From Wurfbainia villosa (taxonomy: Eukaryota; Streptophyta; Magnoliopsida; Zingiberales; Zingiberaceae), in assembly GCA_025175895.1 (NCBI GenBank), contig CM045990.1, positions 60,017,704 to 60,081,703 of the forward strand: 64,000 nucleotides of DNA. Reading direction: 5' to 3'. Shown one piece after another: positions 46,837 through 59,169 of this stretch (positions within the stretch are counted from its first letter, which is position 1; every line of letters begins with the position of its first letter). The notes beneath the pieces are model-generated. The model was not told the DNA's origin. It made no database searches and saw only the letters and a program-made list of their open reading frames with translations. Both the position numbers and the translations under genes were made by a program.

Positions 46837-49800
46837 TCACTCTTCCATACATCTGATTCTCATTCCCTTCACATGCCTATCAAAAGCTCTTACTGGAAGG
46901 GCCTTAGTGAAAGGATCTGCCAGGTTATCCTCTGAAGCAATGTTGGCGACAGTAACTTCTCCTCGCTTTACGATCTCTTGTATCAGGTGATACTTACGCT
47001 CTATGTGTTTACTTGCCTTATGGGCTTGTGGTTCCTTCGAGTTTGCAACTGTACCACTATTATCACAATAAATTGTGATATTTCTGGGCAAATCAGGAAT
47101 CACATCCAAGTCCATCAAGAAGTTCCTAAGCCATACAACTTCTTTTGCTGCCTTAGAGGCTGCCACATACTTAGCTTCCATGGTAGAGTCCGCCATGCAT
47201 TTCTACTTGACACTCGTCCATATAATGGCTCCACCTCCCAAAGTAAACACAAAACTTGAGGTATACTTACTGTTATCCCTATCTGATTAGAAGTCAGAAT
47301 CTGTGTAACCCACAGGGGGTAATTGATCTGCTTGTATACCAGCATATAATCCCTAGACCTTCTCAGGTAATTTAATATATGCTTTACCGTAGTCCAATGT
47401 CCCTGTCCTGGATTATTCTGATATCTGATAACCATTCCCACGACAAAGCAGATATCCGGTCTCATACATAACATAGCATACATGAGGCTTCCTACCGCGG
47501 AAGCAGAAGGAACCGTCTTCATCTCCTCTATCTCCTTTGATGTTCTAGGACACATCTCTTTAGATAAAGGTACTCCATGCCGAAAAGGTAGAAAACCTTT
47601 CTTGGAGTTCAGCATGCTAAAACAAGCTAAAATAGTGTCTATGATTGAAGCTTGAGATAAACACAACATCCTTTTCTTGAAATCCCTTATAACCTTGATC
47701 CCAAGGATGTGTCCCACTTCTCCCAAGTCTTTCATATCAAATTGTTTGGACAACTATACCCTTATGTTTGATAACACTTTGACATTGTTGCCAATGAGCA
47801 AAATGTCATCTATGTATAATACAAGAAATACCACTACATTTCCGTCAGATCTCTTGTGTACACAAGACTCATCCGGACTTTGAATAAATCCATATGACTG
47901 GATTACCTCATCAAAGTGGATGTTCCAAGATCTCGAAGATTGATTCAATCCATTAATGTATCAATAAAGCTTTCACACAAGATGCTCTTTGCCCTTTGCA
48001 ATGAATCCCTTTGGTTGCTCCATATAGATGTTTTCTTCAAGACTTCCATTAAGGAAAGTTGTCTTGACATCCATCTGTCAAACCTCATAATCCAAATGAG
48101 TAGCAATAGACAAGAGAATCCGGATAGACTTAAGCATGACTACCGGCGAAAAAGGTCTCCTCATAATTGATACTCTCTTTCTGAGTATACCCTTTCGCAA
48201 CTAGCCTTGCTTTGAAGGTCTCTACCTTCTCGTTTGATCCTCTCTTTCTTTTGTAGATCCACTTGCATCCAATGGCTTTTACACTATTGGGTGGTTCTAC
48301 TAGCTCCTAGACCTAATATAAATCCATAGATACTATCTCAGAATTCTTCGCCCTTTACCAAGATACCGCATCTTTATCTTGGATTGCCTCGTTATATGTC
48401 AAGGGATCAGGTTCAAGTTCGCCAAGGACCAAATCAGAAGATTATCCCAAGAACATAAATCTATCAGGTTGTCTAACAATCCTCCCACTACGATGAGGTA
48501 TCACCTGTGTATCTTTTGTGACATGCGGTACAGTCACTTATGGTATGTCCTCTTGTACCGTTGGTACAGAAGTAGTGACTTCCCCTCTTAATTCCTCCAG
48601 AACACTCTTGCTCATGGGCTTGTGGTTCATCACATAGTCTTCCTCTAAAAATCGGGCGTTCGTGCTAACGATCACCCTCTGATCTATATGACTATAGAAC
48701 AAACCACCTTTCGTTCCTCTAGGATAGCCTACGAACAAGTGCACTTTTGTACGAGATTCCAACTTACCAGTATCTCCCTTCAGCACATGTGCTGGACTAC
48801 ACCAAATACAAATATGTCTCAGTCTAGGCTTTCTCCCAGTCTAAAATTTTGTGGGAGTAGAAGATACTGATTTATATGGTACCAAGTTCAGAATATACAT
48901 TGTTGTTTCCAGAGCATACCCCAAGAACGAATCTGGTAACTTAGAATAACTCATCATTGATCTAACCATCTCTATAAGAGTCCTATTCCTTCGCTCCGCC
49001 ACACCATTCTGCTGGGGTGTACCAGGTGCAGACAGTTGGGATTGAATCCCAGCCTCTGATAAGTATCTCCTAAACTCTCCCTAGAGGTACTCACCACCAC
49101 GATGAGTCATAGTGCCTTGATACTTTCACCTTGACGTTTCTCCATATCAGCCTTGAATTCTTTGAACCTGTCAAAGCATTCTGACTTGTGGCGCATCAAG
49201 TAAATGTATCCATATCTTGAATAATCGTTTATAAAAGAGAAAAAATATTCAAAACCACCTCTAGCCTAGATAGACATAGGACCACACAAATCAGAATGAA
49301 TCAATTCCAACACATCTTTGACTCTATATCACTTGGCCTTAAAAGGCCTCTTGGTCATTTTACCTTCCAAGCAAGATTCGCAGGTTGGGAAATCTTCCAC
49401 CACCATTGAACCAAAAGGTCCATCAGCTATCAACCTTTGAATTCTACTCAGGTTAATATGACCTAACCTTAGATGCAAAAAATATGTTTGGTTCATTTTC
49501 GAAGGTTCCTTTCTCTTGCTAGATTTAAAAGATGAGTTATTTATTTCTATTTGCATCGTGGGAGTTTTTTATTCAAGAGTGTATAAATTTCCAACCAATG
49601 CACCAGAACAGATAATCTCCCTATTCCTTTTTATAACAACTCTGTCATTAAAAGAAATAGAATACCCATCCATAAACAATGTAGAAACTGAAATCAAATT
49701 CTTTCTAAATGAAGGAAGATAAAGGCAATTTTTCAGAACCAAAGTTTTATTCCTATCAAAAGATAAATAAACATCTCCCACTGTAATAGCTGCCACCTTC

Positions 49801-49990
49801 GTAGCATTTTCCATGTAGATGGTAATCTCTCCCTCAGCTAGTCGTCTGGTTTCCTGGAACCCCTGCAAAGAATTGTAGACATGATCAGAGGCTCCCATAT
49901 CTACACACCATGTACCGATAGATAACACCGCTAAACAAGTTTCATCGACTAAACTAAAAGATATACCTTTGTTCTGTTTGCGGTTGGGAT
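46837..49990 (-). pseudogene. Pol (PR-INT-RT-RH), element D
   Basis: Protease segment at 49928-49569 has D-M-G-A-S where D-T/S-G is needed, so the catalytic motif is lost. Integrase zinc region L-R-L-G-H-I-N and C-E-S-C lie at 49500-49370. The core is fragmented by frame changes between 49330 and 48790. The RT has Y-I-D-D near 47820 in place of Y-V-D-D. In-frame TAG lies at 47754-47756 at the same codon where the 23879-27148 copy has TGA. RNase H ends M-R-I-R-C-M-E-E at 46837. A frameshift near 47150 and others confirm decay. Confidence 0.85.
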
Positions 49991-50015
49991 AGTCTGCCTT
50001 CCAATGTTCAGAGTG

Positions 50016-50753
50016 CTAGCAAGTGAAGCACTTGCCTTTCGGCTTCTTCACTCCTGCCTGAGATCCTACCCCCATCTTTGCTACACCTTTTTTCTTCTTC
50101 TTCTTGCCTTTCGGCTTAGAAGTAGAAACCTTTTGAGCAACAATAGCCTGAGCACTCTGAAGAAAAAGCCCCTCTGTCGCCTGAAGTTCTGTTAGAAGCT
50201 CCTCTAATGAATACAACCTCTTATTGATGTTGTAGTTCAGGTGAAACTGCTCAAAACTTTTAGGTAGAGATTGGAGAATGATATCGACCTGGGTTTCCCC
50301 ATCGATCTCTTCTCCAAGGGCTTCCAGCTCATTCAAATGAGCCATCATCTTGAGAATATGATCCCTCACGGGTGTTCCCTCAATCATGGTGGTCGTCATC
50401 AAGTTCCTCATAGCTTCCTTCCTATTAGTCCGATTCTGGTGTCCGAAAAGTTCCTTGAGATTGAGCATCATGTCATAGGCAGTAGTCATGGCCTGATGCT
50501 GATGTTGCAATACATTTAACATAGAATCTAAAATGTAAAATCGCGCCATCTCATCAGCATTGATTCACTTCCTATAACTCTCTTTTTCCTTTTCACTAGA
50601 ATCATCCGTAGGCTTAGGAGGACATTCTTCGAAGAGTACATGTTTGTAATCTTCAGCAGTCAAGACAATGTCCAGATTACATTTCCAATCAACATAGTTT
50701 GGTCCAATAAATTTATTTTAATTCAGAATCGCAGCAAGTGGGTTGAGAGCCAT
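50016..50753 (-). pseudogene. Gag, element D
   Basis: Starts at ATG 50753 (M-A-L-N-P-L-A), as in element A. Stops occur within the first third: one after I-L-N near 50720 and one near 50567. From 50549 the frame is open through the UBN2-type part and a lysine-rich region to K-P-K-G-K-C-F-T-C, where the knuckle is cut by a stop at 50016. Clearly homologous to the gag at 255-1064. Confidence 0.85.
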
Positions 50754-51311
50754 TTTGAAAAATACCTAAGAATCACAGTGATCAAAATATTAGATTTTAA
50801 AAATTTATTGACTCCTCAAACAATAAAATTTCAAAATTAACCAACACCTCAAAACACCAAGAATATCGTATGCCACGATAGTGTGGACGTATACGAATTC
50901 TACATTTCTAAGAGGAGGTTTTACCCATAAATTTTATTATCATATCAACCTTAATTTTTGACAAATGAAATTAATAGTTGGTTCCTCTTCGGCCCTACAA
51001 ATAAAAGCATTGACTCCGATGAGGAGGATACTTTTATTTGCATGTAAGTGTTTACCATTACCTAATACTAAGGCAATTATCTTGGATTATGTGCCTTCCG
51101 ATGGGGAAGTACACACGCTCCTAAATAATTTCTTATAACCATATTTGACCTAGTGATCCGCAAAATAAACTCATCCGATATGGAGGAAGACACTCAGAGC
51201 CAACGCGCAAGTTTGTTCACTTCACATGTCAAATTGTAATGGAGGCTGAGGGAATTAAAAAATATCCCTCTCCCACTTAGTAATTTAAAATTGAGGAATT
51301 TTCACACAACA
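50754..51311 (-). other. Leader of element D, gag-proximal part
   Basis: Noncoding; similar to 1065-1615 of A. The leader is interrupted by E at CAACA (51307-51311) and continues at 60280-60754. The uninterrupted counterpart in A lies near 1611-1625. Confidence 0.75.
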
Positions 51312-52441
51312 TGTTGGATCGAGCGGATCGCTAGAGGGGGGAGTGAATAGCGATAGAAATTTTTCGTTCAAAATTATTTGTTAAAATGCGAGTAGACACA
51401 GCGGAAGATAAAAACAAAACAAGCGAGACAATAGACACAAGGGTTTTACTTGGTTCGTAGCCGAAGGCTACTACTCCAAGGCCCTAGTGGTCCTTGACCA
51501 CGTACGGAGGGCAAACTACTAAAGAACTCCTCCTCGTTGGAGGTAGGAGTTAGACGGATACACAAAATGACAAAAGCTCGAGGTAGAGGGACACTCCCCC
51601 TCTCCTCGTTATAATGAAAGCTTTACTAAAAAATAAACTGAAATACAATTTAAACTTTCGTTACCGACGACTTCAAAGGTTGGAGGTTGAAGCTCTAGTC
51701 GTCGTCTCGGCAGCGCTTCGTCGTAGGGATGTCGGAGAGTCGGAGCGTATCGAAAGCACTTGGAAGCCTTTTTAATTGATGAAAAACCCTAAGACAAGCC
51801 CTCCTTTTATAGCCTTTGAGCCCCTCATCGAATGGGTCTTCAACCAATCACAAATGGACACAAAACCTCCTTGAAATGGGGTGATAAGCCTTGACTCCTC
51901 GAAGCTGATCATTGACCATCAGTCGACTGATGGCCATCATCAGTCGGATCGATGGTAGTATCGATCGAGTCTTGTCGATGAGATCGGCCGATCGATGAAG
52001 GGCGTGAGTCCTCCAAGCTGGCAGTCGACTGATGCTAGCTGCAAGGCAAAGTTAACTCAAAGAAAACATTATTTCGACGGCCTTCGACCATCCGATCTCG
52101 ACCTAGACCATCGATGGGATGTCTTTGTTCGGATCTACGCTTAAGACCATCCCCGTAAGGAGGATACGACCTCACTTACGCTCGCACACATGAGCTTACC
52201 TCGATACTTACCATGTCGCTTTTGCTTCCGGCCTTCCACTCGATTCCTTCGGCTCCCTCCGAAGTGACTCAAGTGTCGCCCAACCACCGCAGCTTCCTTC
52301 GAGTATCGCTAGCCTTGAGCTCCAGCTATAGCAATCTTCTTCACACTCGATTCAGCTCGTGAGATAACGACGTGAGCTTAACTTTGTATCATTTACTAGA
52401 ATCAAAACTTAGGTTCGACTTAGGTGCCTACTGCACCAACA
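51312..52441 (-). repeat. 3' LTR of element E
   Basis: 1130 bp, minus strand TGTTGGTGCAGTAGGC to CGATCCAACA. TATAAAAGG on the minus strand at 51803-51811. Palindrome ATCAGTCGACTGAT at 51918-51931. Confidence 0.9.
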
Positions 52442-53363
52442 ATCTCCCCCTTTTTGATTTATGGCACACCCACATACAAAGTTAAGTAAATAGCAAGCAT
52501 GAAGAATAATGTGCATTAGAAACAAACAAGAAATAAAGAAGATTAAGTTGGAGTAGTAAGGATTTTCTTCAAGTACTCCCCCTTGAGGAAACCTCCCCCT
52601 TGACCGAGGGTGAGTCTTGAAGAAAGACCTTAATCCTCCCCCTTGAGGGTTGCTTTAAGTAATTACTTAAAGTTGGCCTTAGTAAAACGTTTAAGTTAAG
52701 AGTTCTTCTTAACTTGGCCCTTTCTCCCCTTTAAGTAAAGCATTAACGGCATAATGTTTACGTTGACGGCACACATAAGTTTAAGTTAAGAATTCTCTTA
52801 ACTTGGCCTTTACTTCTTTTTGTTAAAAGTTAAATAATTTTTCAAAAACTTAGAGTTAACTTTTGGTTTAAATATGAAGTAAGAGTTAAGTTATATAAAA
52901 AAATTTGACCCCTTAACTTTGGCCTTTTTCTCCCCCTTTTGCCATATATCGAAAAGAGTGAGGGTGTGTGTGGAAAACAAAAATAAGTGTTAAATTTAAA
53001 GTCCAAGCATGTTCCACATTATTTTGAAAATAATATACTGAAAATAAGTTCATCTATAAAATGTTCGACTCATATTTGGCTTGATTGATATGAAAGATCA
53101 ACCAGTCCTAGTCAGAGTCGGTTAGTATGTATCATTATACTCTGTGGTTCATAACGATGCACTAGCTCTACATCTGGAACCAGGAATAAGGTCCTAACAT
53201 CTCATGCCCATCTACGTGGCTAAGTACACAAACACATTAGTCCTATGTGTTGTGAGATGTACTGACTCCTTAAATCTATAGGTGCATGATATCTAAGGTA
53301 AGTCCTATACTAGTTCCATGAAAAATGAAAAGTAAGAATAGTAGTAATATAATTTGCAAAGTC
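52442..53363 (-). other. 3' noncoding region with polypurine tracts, element E
   Basis: On the minus strand AAAAAGGGGGAGAT (52442-52455) adjoins the LTR; further CAAGGGGGAG tracts lie near 52580, 52595 and 52635 and AAAGGGGGAGAAA near 52930. No coding frame. Confidence 0.7.
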
Positions 53364-56300
53364 CTATTCTACTACGCACATGCCCAATTTTCGTCTTAAT
53401 AGACTGAATTCGTCTTCGGGTAGGGGTTTAGTAAATAGGTCTGCCAAGTTAGACTTCGATTCGATGTATTCGAGTTGTATGGCTCCGTTGGCCACATGTT
53501 CTCGAATGAAATGGTGTTTGACCTCTATATGTTTAGTCCTAGAGTGACATATCGGATTCTTAGTAAGGTTAATTGAACTAATGTTATCTACGTGGAGTTT
53601 TGTGTTGGTAAAGTCTTACTTAAAATCGCGGAGAGTGTGCTTCATCCAAAGAAGCTGCATGACACACTCACCCATCGCGATGTATTCGGCTTCGGTGGTA
53701 GATAAGACAACATAGTGCTGCTTCCTACTGCACCAACTCACTAGACTCGAGCCGAGAAGTTGACAACAACCACTCGTACTCTTTCTATTGAGCTTACTAC
53801 CGGCATAGTCCGAATCAGAGTAGCCGATTAGTTCGAATTCGGTAGATCTAGGGTACCAAATACCGACATTAAGTGTACCCTTTAGATATCTAAGGATACG
53901 TTTAACTAGAGTTAGGTGAGACTCCTTGGCATAGGTTTGGAACCTTATGCACATACTTACTGTAAATAGGATATCAGGTCGGCTTGTAGTTAAGTAAAGG
54001 AGACTCCCTATTATGCACCTATAGTATTTTAAATCAATTGAGTTTCTGATTAAATCTTCTTCTATATTGACATTAGTTGCCATTGGGGTATTAATAATTT
54101 TAGCATCTTGCATTCCAAAGCGTTTAATTAATTCCCTAGTATATTTGCGTTGATGTAGGTATATTCCATCTTTAGTTTGTTTAATTTGTAGACCTAAAAA
54201 GAAGCTTAACTCACCTACTAAATTCATTTCAAATTCACTTTCCATAAGTGAAATGAACTCATTTAGTAGGATTGAGTTGGTGGTTCCGAAAATAATATTA
54301 TCTACGTAGATTTGGGCTATGAATATGTCTTTACCTAAGGTTTTTACGAAAAGAGTTGGGTCAACTACACCTTGGTTAAAACCTTTGGACTTAAGATAAA
54401 TCGAAAGTCTCTCGTACCAAGCTCGAGGAGCTTGTTTAAGTCCATAAAGAGCTTTCTTTAACCTAAGGACATGATCGGGTTTGTCTAAACTTTCGAAACT
54501 GGGGGGTTGACTAACGTAAACTTCTTCTTTAATGTATCCATTTAAGAATGCATATTTCACATCCATTTGAAACAATTTAAATCCTCGATGTGCTGCATAT
54601 GCTAATAGCATTCGAATGGACTCTAATCTAGCTACTGGGGCATAGGTCTCGTCGTAATCTAAACCTTCGACTTGACTAAACCCTTTAGCAACTAGTCTAG
54701 CTTTATTTCTAACTACTTCACCTTTATCATCAATTTTATTTCTAAACACCCACCTTGTTCCAATGATTGTTTTATCTTTAGGTGGTGGTACTAATTCACA
54801 TACTTCATTCCTAGTGAATTGAACCAACTCTTCTTGCATTGCAATAATCCAATCGGGATCAAGAAGAGCTTGGTCAATAGTTTTGGGTTCAATTTTAGAA
54901 ATCAAAGATATTTGACTAAGGTTTCTGTATAAGGCTCTAGTTCGAACTCCTAGACTTGGATCACCTATCACTTGGTCGATAGGATGATTCGTTTGGGTCC
55001 TAGTTAGATTTGGGTTTGAGTATACAACTTGATCCATAGGATGGCTTGTTTGAGTTCTAGTTTGGTTGGAGTCATCTATCACTTGGTTGATAGAGTGACT
55101 TGGTTGACTTAGGTTAGGATTAACACTAGACCTGATCTCCGGATCAGAGTTAGGTCTAGTATGAGTCGGCTCGCTAATTGGGGTTGCCGGGGGTTTTGTA
55201 GGTTCGTGCCCTTCATCAAATACTATATTGATAGTCTCCTCGACTCTAAGGGTGTCGTGGTTATATACTCTATAAGCTCTACTTGTAGTCGAGTATCCTA
55301 GAAAGATTCCGGTCGTGGTTTTGGATGTAAATTTCCCTAGGTAATCCTTAGTGTTTAGGATATGTACCTTACATCCAAATACCCTAAAGTACTTGATGTT
55401 AGGTATTTTATCGTGATAAATCTCGTATGAGGTCTTAAAGTGCCTCTTTACCATAAGGATTCTATTTTGGACATAGCATGTCGTACTCACGGCTTCCGCC
55501 CAAAACCTATCGGGTAGGTTATACTCATTTAACATTGTACTAGCGGCTTCTTGTAGGGTTCTATTTTTGCGTTCTACTAGGTCATTTTGTTGTGGAGTTC
55601 TAGGGCAAGAGAACTCGTGGTGGTATCCATTTAGGTTACAGAATTCTGTAAACCTATGGTTTTCGAATTCACCACCATGATCAGTCATAAGTCTTTTGAT
55701 TTTAATGCTTTGTTGATTTTCTATTAACTTAAATAGATTGATTAATTGATCTAGGGTATCATTTTTGTGTTTGATGAACCTAACCCAAGTAAATCTAGAA
55801 TAGTCATCAATTATGATTAAGCAGAATTTACTTCCGTTAAGTGACTTAGCTCCGTGTGAATCAAATAGATCCATGTGTAGGAGCTCAAGCACACTTTTGG
55901 TTCGTTCTTGACTATTTAGTTGATGTTGTGTCCTAGATTGTTTACCATGTTGACAAGCATTACATATTTTATTATCCAAGTTGTTGAGGTTAGGCCAACC
56001 TCTGACTAAATCACTCTGACTCATCTTGTGGATGAGTCTTGGGTGTGAGTGACCGAGTCGTCGGTGCCACAACCACAATTCCTCTTGCCGTGTCATAAGA
56101 CACTTAGTTGTGGAGTTAGTTAAGTTGATAGTGTAAATGTTGTTATTTCTAGTCCCTTTAAGAATTGTTTTAGAGGTTTCGTTTGTATTAATTACGCATT
56201 CATTTTCTAGAAATATGACCTTATAGTTATTATCACACAATTGGCTTACACTAAGTAAATTATATTGAAAATTTTCTACTAATAAAACATTTTGAATAAC

Positions 56301-56462
56301 AAAATTTGAATTGAGCTCAATATCACCTGATCCGATGATTTTGAGCTTGCCGTTATTTCCGAAGGCTACCAATCCTTGTCGTTTGAATCGAAGCTTTGAA
56401 AACTTGAGTTGATCCCCAGTCATGTGTCGGGAACAACCACTGTCCAACATCCATTGATCCTA
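53364..56462 (-). pseudogene. Sirevirus pol (PR-INT-RT-RH), element E
   Basis: Nearly intact: one frame runs from protease D-Q-W-M-L-D-S-G-C-S-R-H-M-T-G-D (from 56462) to 53619. GAG-pre-integrase has L-W-L-W-H-R-R-L-G-H. Integrase shows I-D-D-Y-S-R, M-T-D-H-G-G-E-F and T-P-Q-Q-N-D-L-V-E-R, supplying the DDE triad. RT motif is Y-V-D-N rather than Y-V-D-D, which should harm catalysis. RNase H has S-D-S-D-Y-A-G. A single TAA at 53616-53618 precedes the last 80 or so codons, which continue in frame to L-G-M-C-V-V-E and TAG at 53364-53366. A TAG lies right before D-Q-W. Confidence 0.9.
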
Positions 56463-57114
56463 CACGCAAGGTAGTTGGATCGGATATTGGATTTATTAAA
56501 AATTGGTTGAAGATTATTAACCTAAATCATCTCATCCATGTCTATATGATCAAACATGTTAATCCAATATGTTCTTGTGAGATGACTTCCAATTTTTTAG
56601 TTGAATTAAGTTTAATGACTTAAACACTTGTCAACCTTACGTTAGATTCGAATTTGACCTTAGGCTCATCAAGTCACCTTTTCAAGATCATGGCTTCCAG
56701 GTCGTGGCGAGGCACAGAGGCCTTCTTTGATCGGAACAACGACCACTTCCTTAGACAAAGCCATTTTCAAGAAAATAGAGACTTGACTCACCTAAGACCA
56801 CTTCCTGGTCTAACTAGTCTAGGATACGGTGAGGTAGCTTCAGCTAGTTCCGCTCGGTCAAGTGCACCGAACTAGATACGCCTTATCTAGCCCGAATACA
56901 CAAGACTCCGCTTTCCTAGCGTACTATCATCTTGCCGTGTCCTGGTACTATGTTATCAAGTATTGATGAGTTATAGTCCTATCTAACCATTCTAAAAAGG
57001 AAAATCAAACTAAATAAAAACCTAAGCATGCAATTTCTAAGTTAAAACACAAACAAATTTCGTACTAGCTCCCCCTGGACCGTTGAATCGATTCGGTCTC
57101 TCCACATAGTGGAT
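56463..57114 (-). other. Noncoding spacer between gag and pol, element E
   Basis: About 650 bp with no usable frame, where element G has gag and protease directly adjoining. It ends in TTGCGTGTAG just before protease, which resembles a splice acceptor, but no clear donor is visible at the gag end. Contains a polypurine-like AGGGGGAGCT (minus, about 57067-57076). Confidence 0.6.
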
Positions 57115-58674
57115 TTAGTCCTTGGGAACCCAGTACTGGTTTGATCCTAAGTTTGAAATCAAGGTGGTCTTAGGGACCCATGCTTGGACACGTTTTCTAT
57201 GTCTACTTACGATTGACATATACGACTTATTGGTCGTGTTTGAGCTAAACCCTAGCCCGACCTTGTTGTACACGACCCTTTGCGATCCAAGTAGAAGGTC
57301 AAGTCCTTTGGATCCCAAAGTAAACCTTTCCAATGTATTCCTAAGATCTTCGACTTGACTTTTCAAGAGTGAGTTCTCAACTTCGAGTTTTTCAACTCGA
57401 GTTGAGTCCATCTCTTGAACTCGACTAGTTGAAGAGGTTAGGGAGACCTCGTGTTTGAGGAGTTTAACTTCCTCAACCAGGGTCTCGACCTTAGACTCGG
57501 ACTTAGCTAACTTTTTATTTAAAAACTTAATTGCACTATAAAGAGTAGTAATAAGAGACCGACTTACCTTGAGTGTATCTTTTGAACCGGATGCGTGTCC
57601 GTGGCTTGTCTTGAATAGTGCTTCGCAGTCCAACTCGTCTTCGATTTCCGATTCAAGTTCCAGTTCCGACTCCATCTCCGATTCCACCAGTTTATCCATG
57701 AGGACTCGATCATTGTCTTCTTCCTTGGAAGCTTCTTCCCATGTAGCATTGAGTGCCTTTTTGTATTTTGGTGCCTTGCTCTTGAGTTTTGGGCATTCGG
57801 ACTTGATATGTCCAAACATGTTGCATTCATAACATCTTATGTTTGAACTTTTAGGCTTACCTTCATTGGGTCGAGTGACGGCTCATTTTCGGCCCTTGAC
57901 TATCCTCCGAACTAGGTTGACTAGTTCGGCTTCTATTTCCGAGTCGACCTCCGAATCCGACTCATCCTCTTCTTTCTTCGGGGGTGGCTTGCTTGCGGTT
58001 TTCTTCCTCGAACCTGCAAAAAGTGCTATACCCTTCTCGGGTTCCGAGTTAGACTGCTCATGAAGTTCAAAATCAGAAAAAAGTTCATCTAACCTAAGTT
58101 TAGAAAGATCCTTGGAGACCTTGTAGGCATCGACCATGGATGCCCACAAGGTAGTCCTCGGAAAAGAGTTTAGGACATACCTTATAAGGTTGCGGTTTTC
58201 GACCTTTTGCCCGATTGCGTGTAGGTTGTTGACTATGTCTTGGAAACGGGCGTGGAGTTGCGTCACGGACTCGTGTTCCTGCATTTTTAGGTTATATAGT
58301 TTATTGAATAGAAGATCACGCTTACATACCATGGCTTCATCGGTCCCTTCGTGTAGCTCCACTAGTTTTGTCCAAAGATCCTTTGCGCTTATGAAGGGGC
58401 CGACGTGATTTAGCTCCTCCTTGGATAGGCCGCATTGAAGGATTTGAGTTGCCTTAGCGTCGGCTTCGACTTGTCTTTTTGTCGCAATGGTCCATTGGTC
58501 ATAATCCAAGAATTCACCCACTTCGTTAGTCGGAAGTGTGAATCCCGTTTGGATTATGATCCACATCTCGATTTGGGTTTCAAGAAAGCATTCCATCCGA
58601 CCCTTCCAATAAAGGAAGTCATCTCCGTTGTAAAACGGAGGTCGGACAGTGCTAAAACCCTCGAGATGGGCCAT
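57115..58674 (-). pseudogene. Sirevirus gag, element E (one in-frame stop)
   Basis: Starts M-A-H-L-E-G-F at 58674; the frame is open 40 codons further upstream but those codons are unlike gag. The UBN2-type capsid part contains W-A-S-M-V-D-A-Y-K-V-S. A single TGA at 57883-57885 interrupts the frame about 20 codons before the CCHC knuckle C-Y-E-C-N-M-F-G-H-I-K-S-E-C; the same frame continues to an acidic region, a probable coiled coil, and the tail with Q-A-W-V-P-K and Y-W-V-P-K-D, then TAA at 57115. The knuckle at residues near 280 and overall length match the other Sirevirus gags here. Confidence 0.9.
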
Positions 58675-59154
58675 TTGGAAGGAAAATCTTGCACAAAAAA
58701 ATACAAAAAACACGAAAAAGGGTTCCAAGACTTCGCCTTGGATTAGTGGTGTGGGAAATAAAAAGAAACAAACGAGAAATAGAAAGTTAAGCAAAGAAAT
58801 AAGAAACTAAATAAAAAGTAAGTACTCACAACCTTCGATGTCCCTGAAAGGATACTAAACATCGATTTTTGAGGATTAAAACAGCTTGTTATGGGGGTAA
58901 ACCTCAATAAGAAGTGTAGATCTCTCAGAGAGCTTCGATTTGGTGGGTAGATCATTTCGTGAGTCCCCTTGTAGCAAAAGTTATGCTCGTTTGATCGTGA
59001 GGTACTCCGAAGGTGATTAGTACTTGCAAAAAACACAACCAAAAACTATGTACCAAGACTTGGTCTTGGATTAGTAGTGTGGGAGAAATCTTAAAACAAT
59101 AAATACGAAAATAAAATTGCTCGATTGGTGGTTGCACCGAATCTGAGCGCCCCC
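58675..59154 (-). other. Leader of element E
   Basis: About 480 bp, noncoding. A segment with CTAATCCAAG and AAGTCTTGG occurs twice (near 58725-58750 and 59045-59085). Between the copies is GTGAGTAC (minus, near 58829) followed by a pyrimidine-rich run, so a small leader intron is conceivable. Confidence 0.5.
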
Positions 59155-59167
59155 GGCTCTGATACCA
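59155..59167 (-). other. Primer binding site (initiator tRNA-Met), element E
   Basis: TGGTATCAGAGCC on the minus strand, two bases from the LTR. Confidence 0.85.
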
Positions 59168-59169
59168 AT

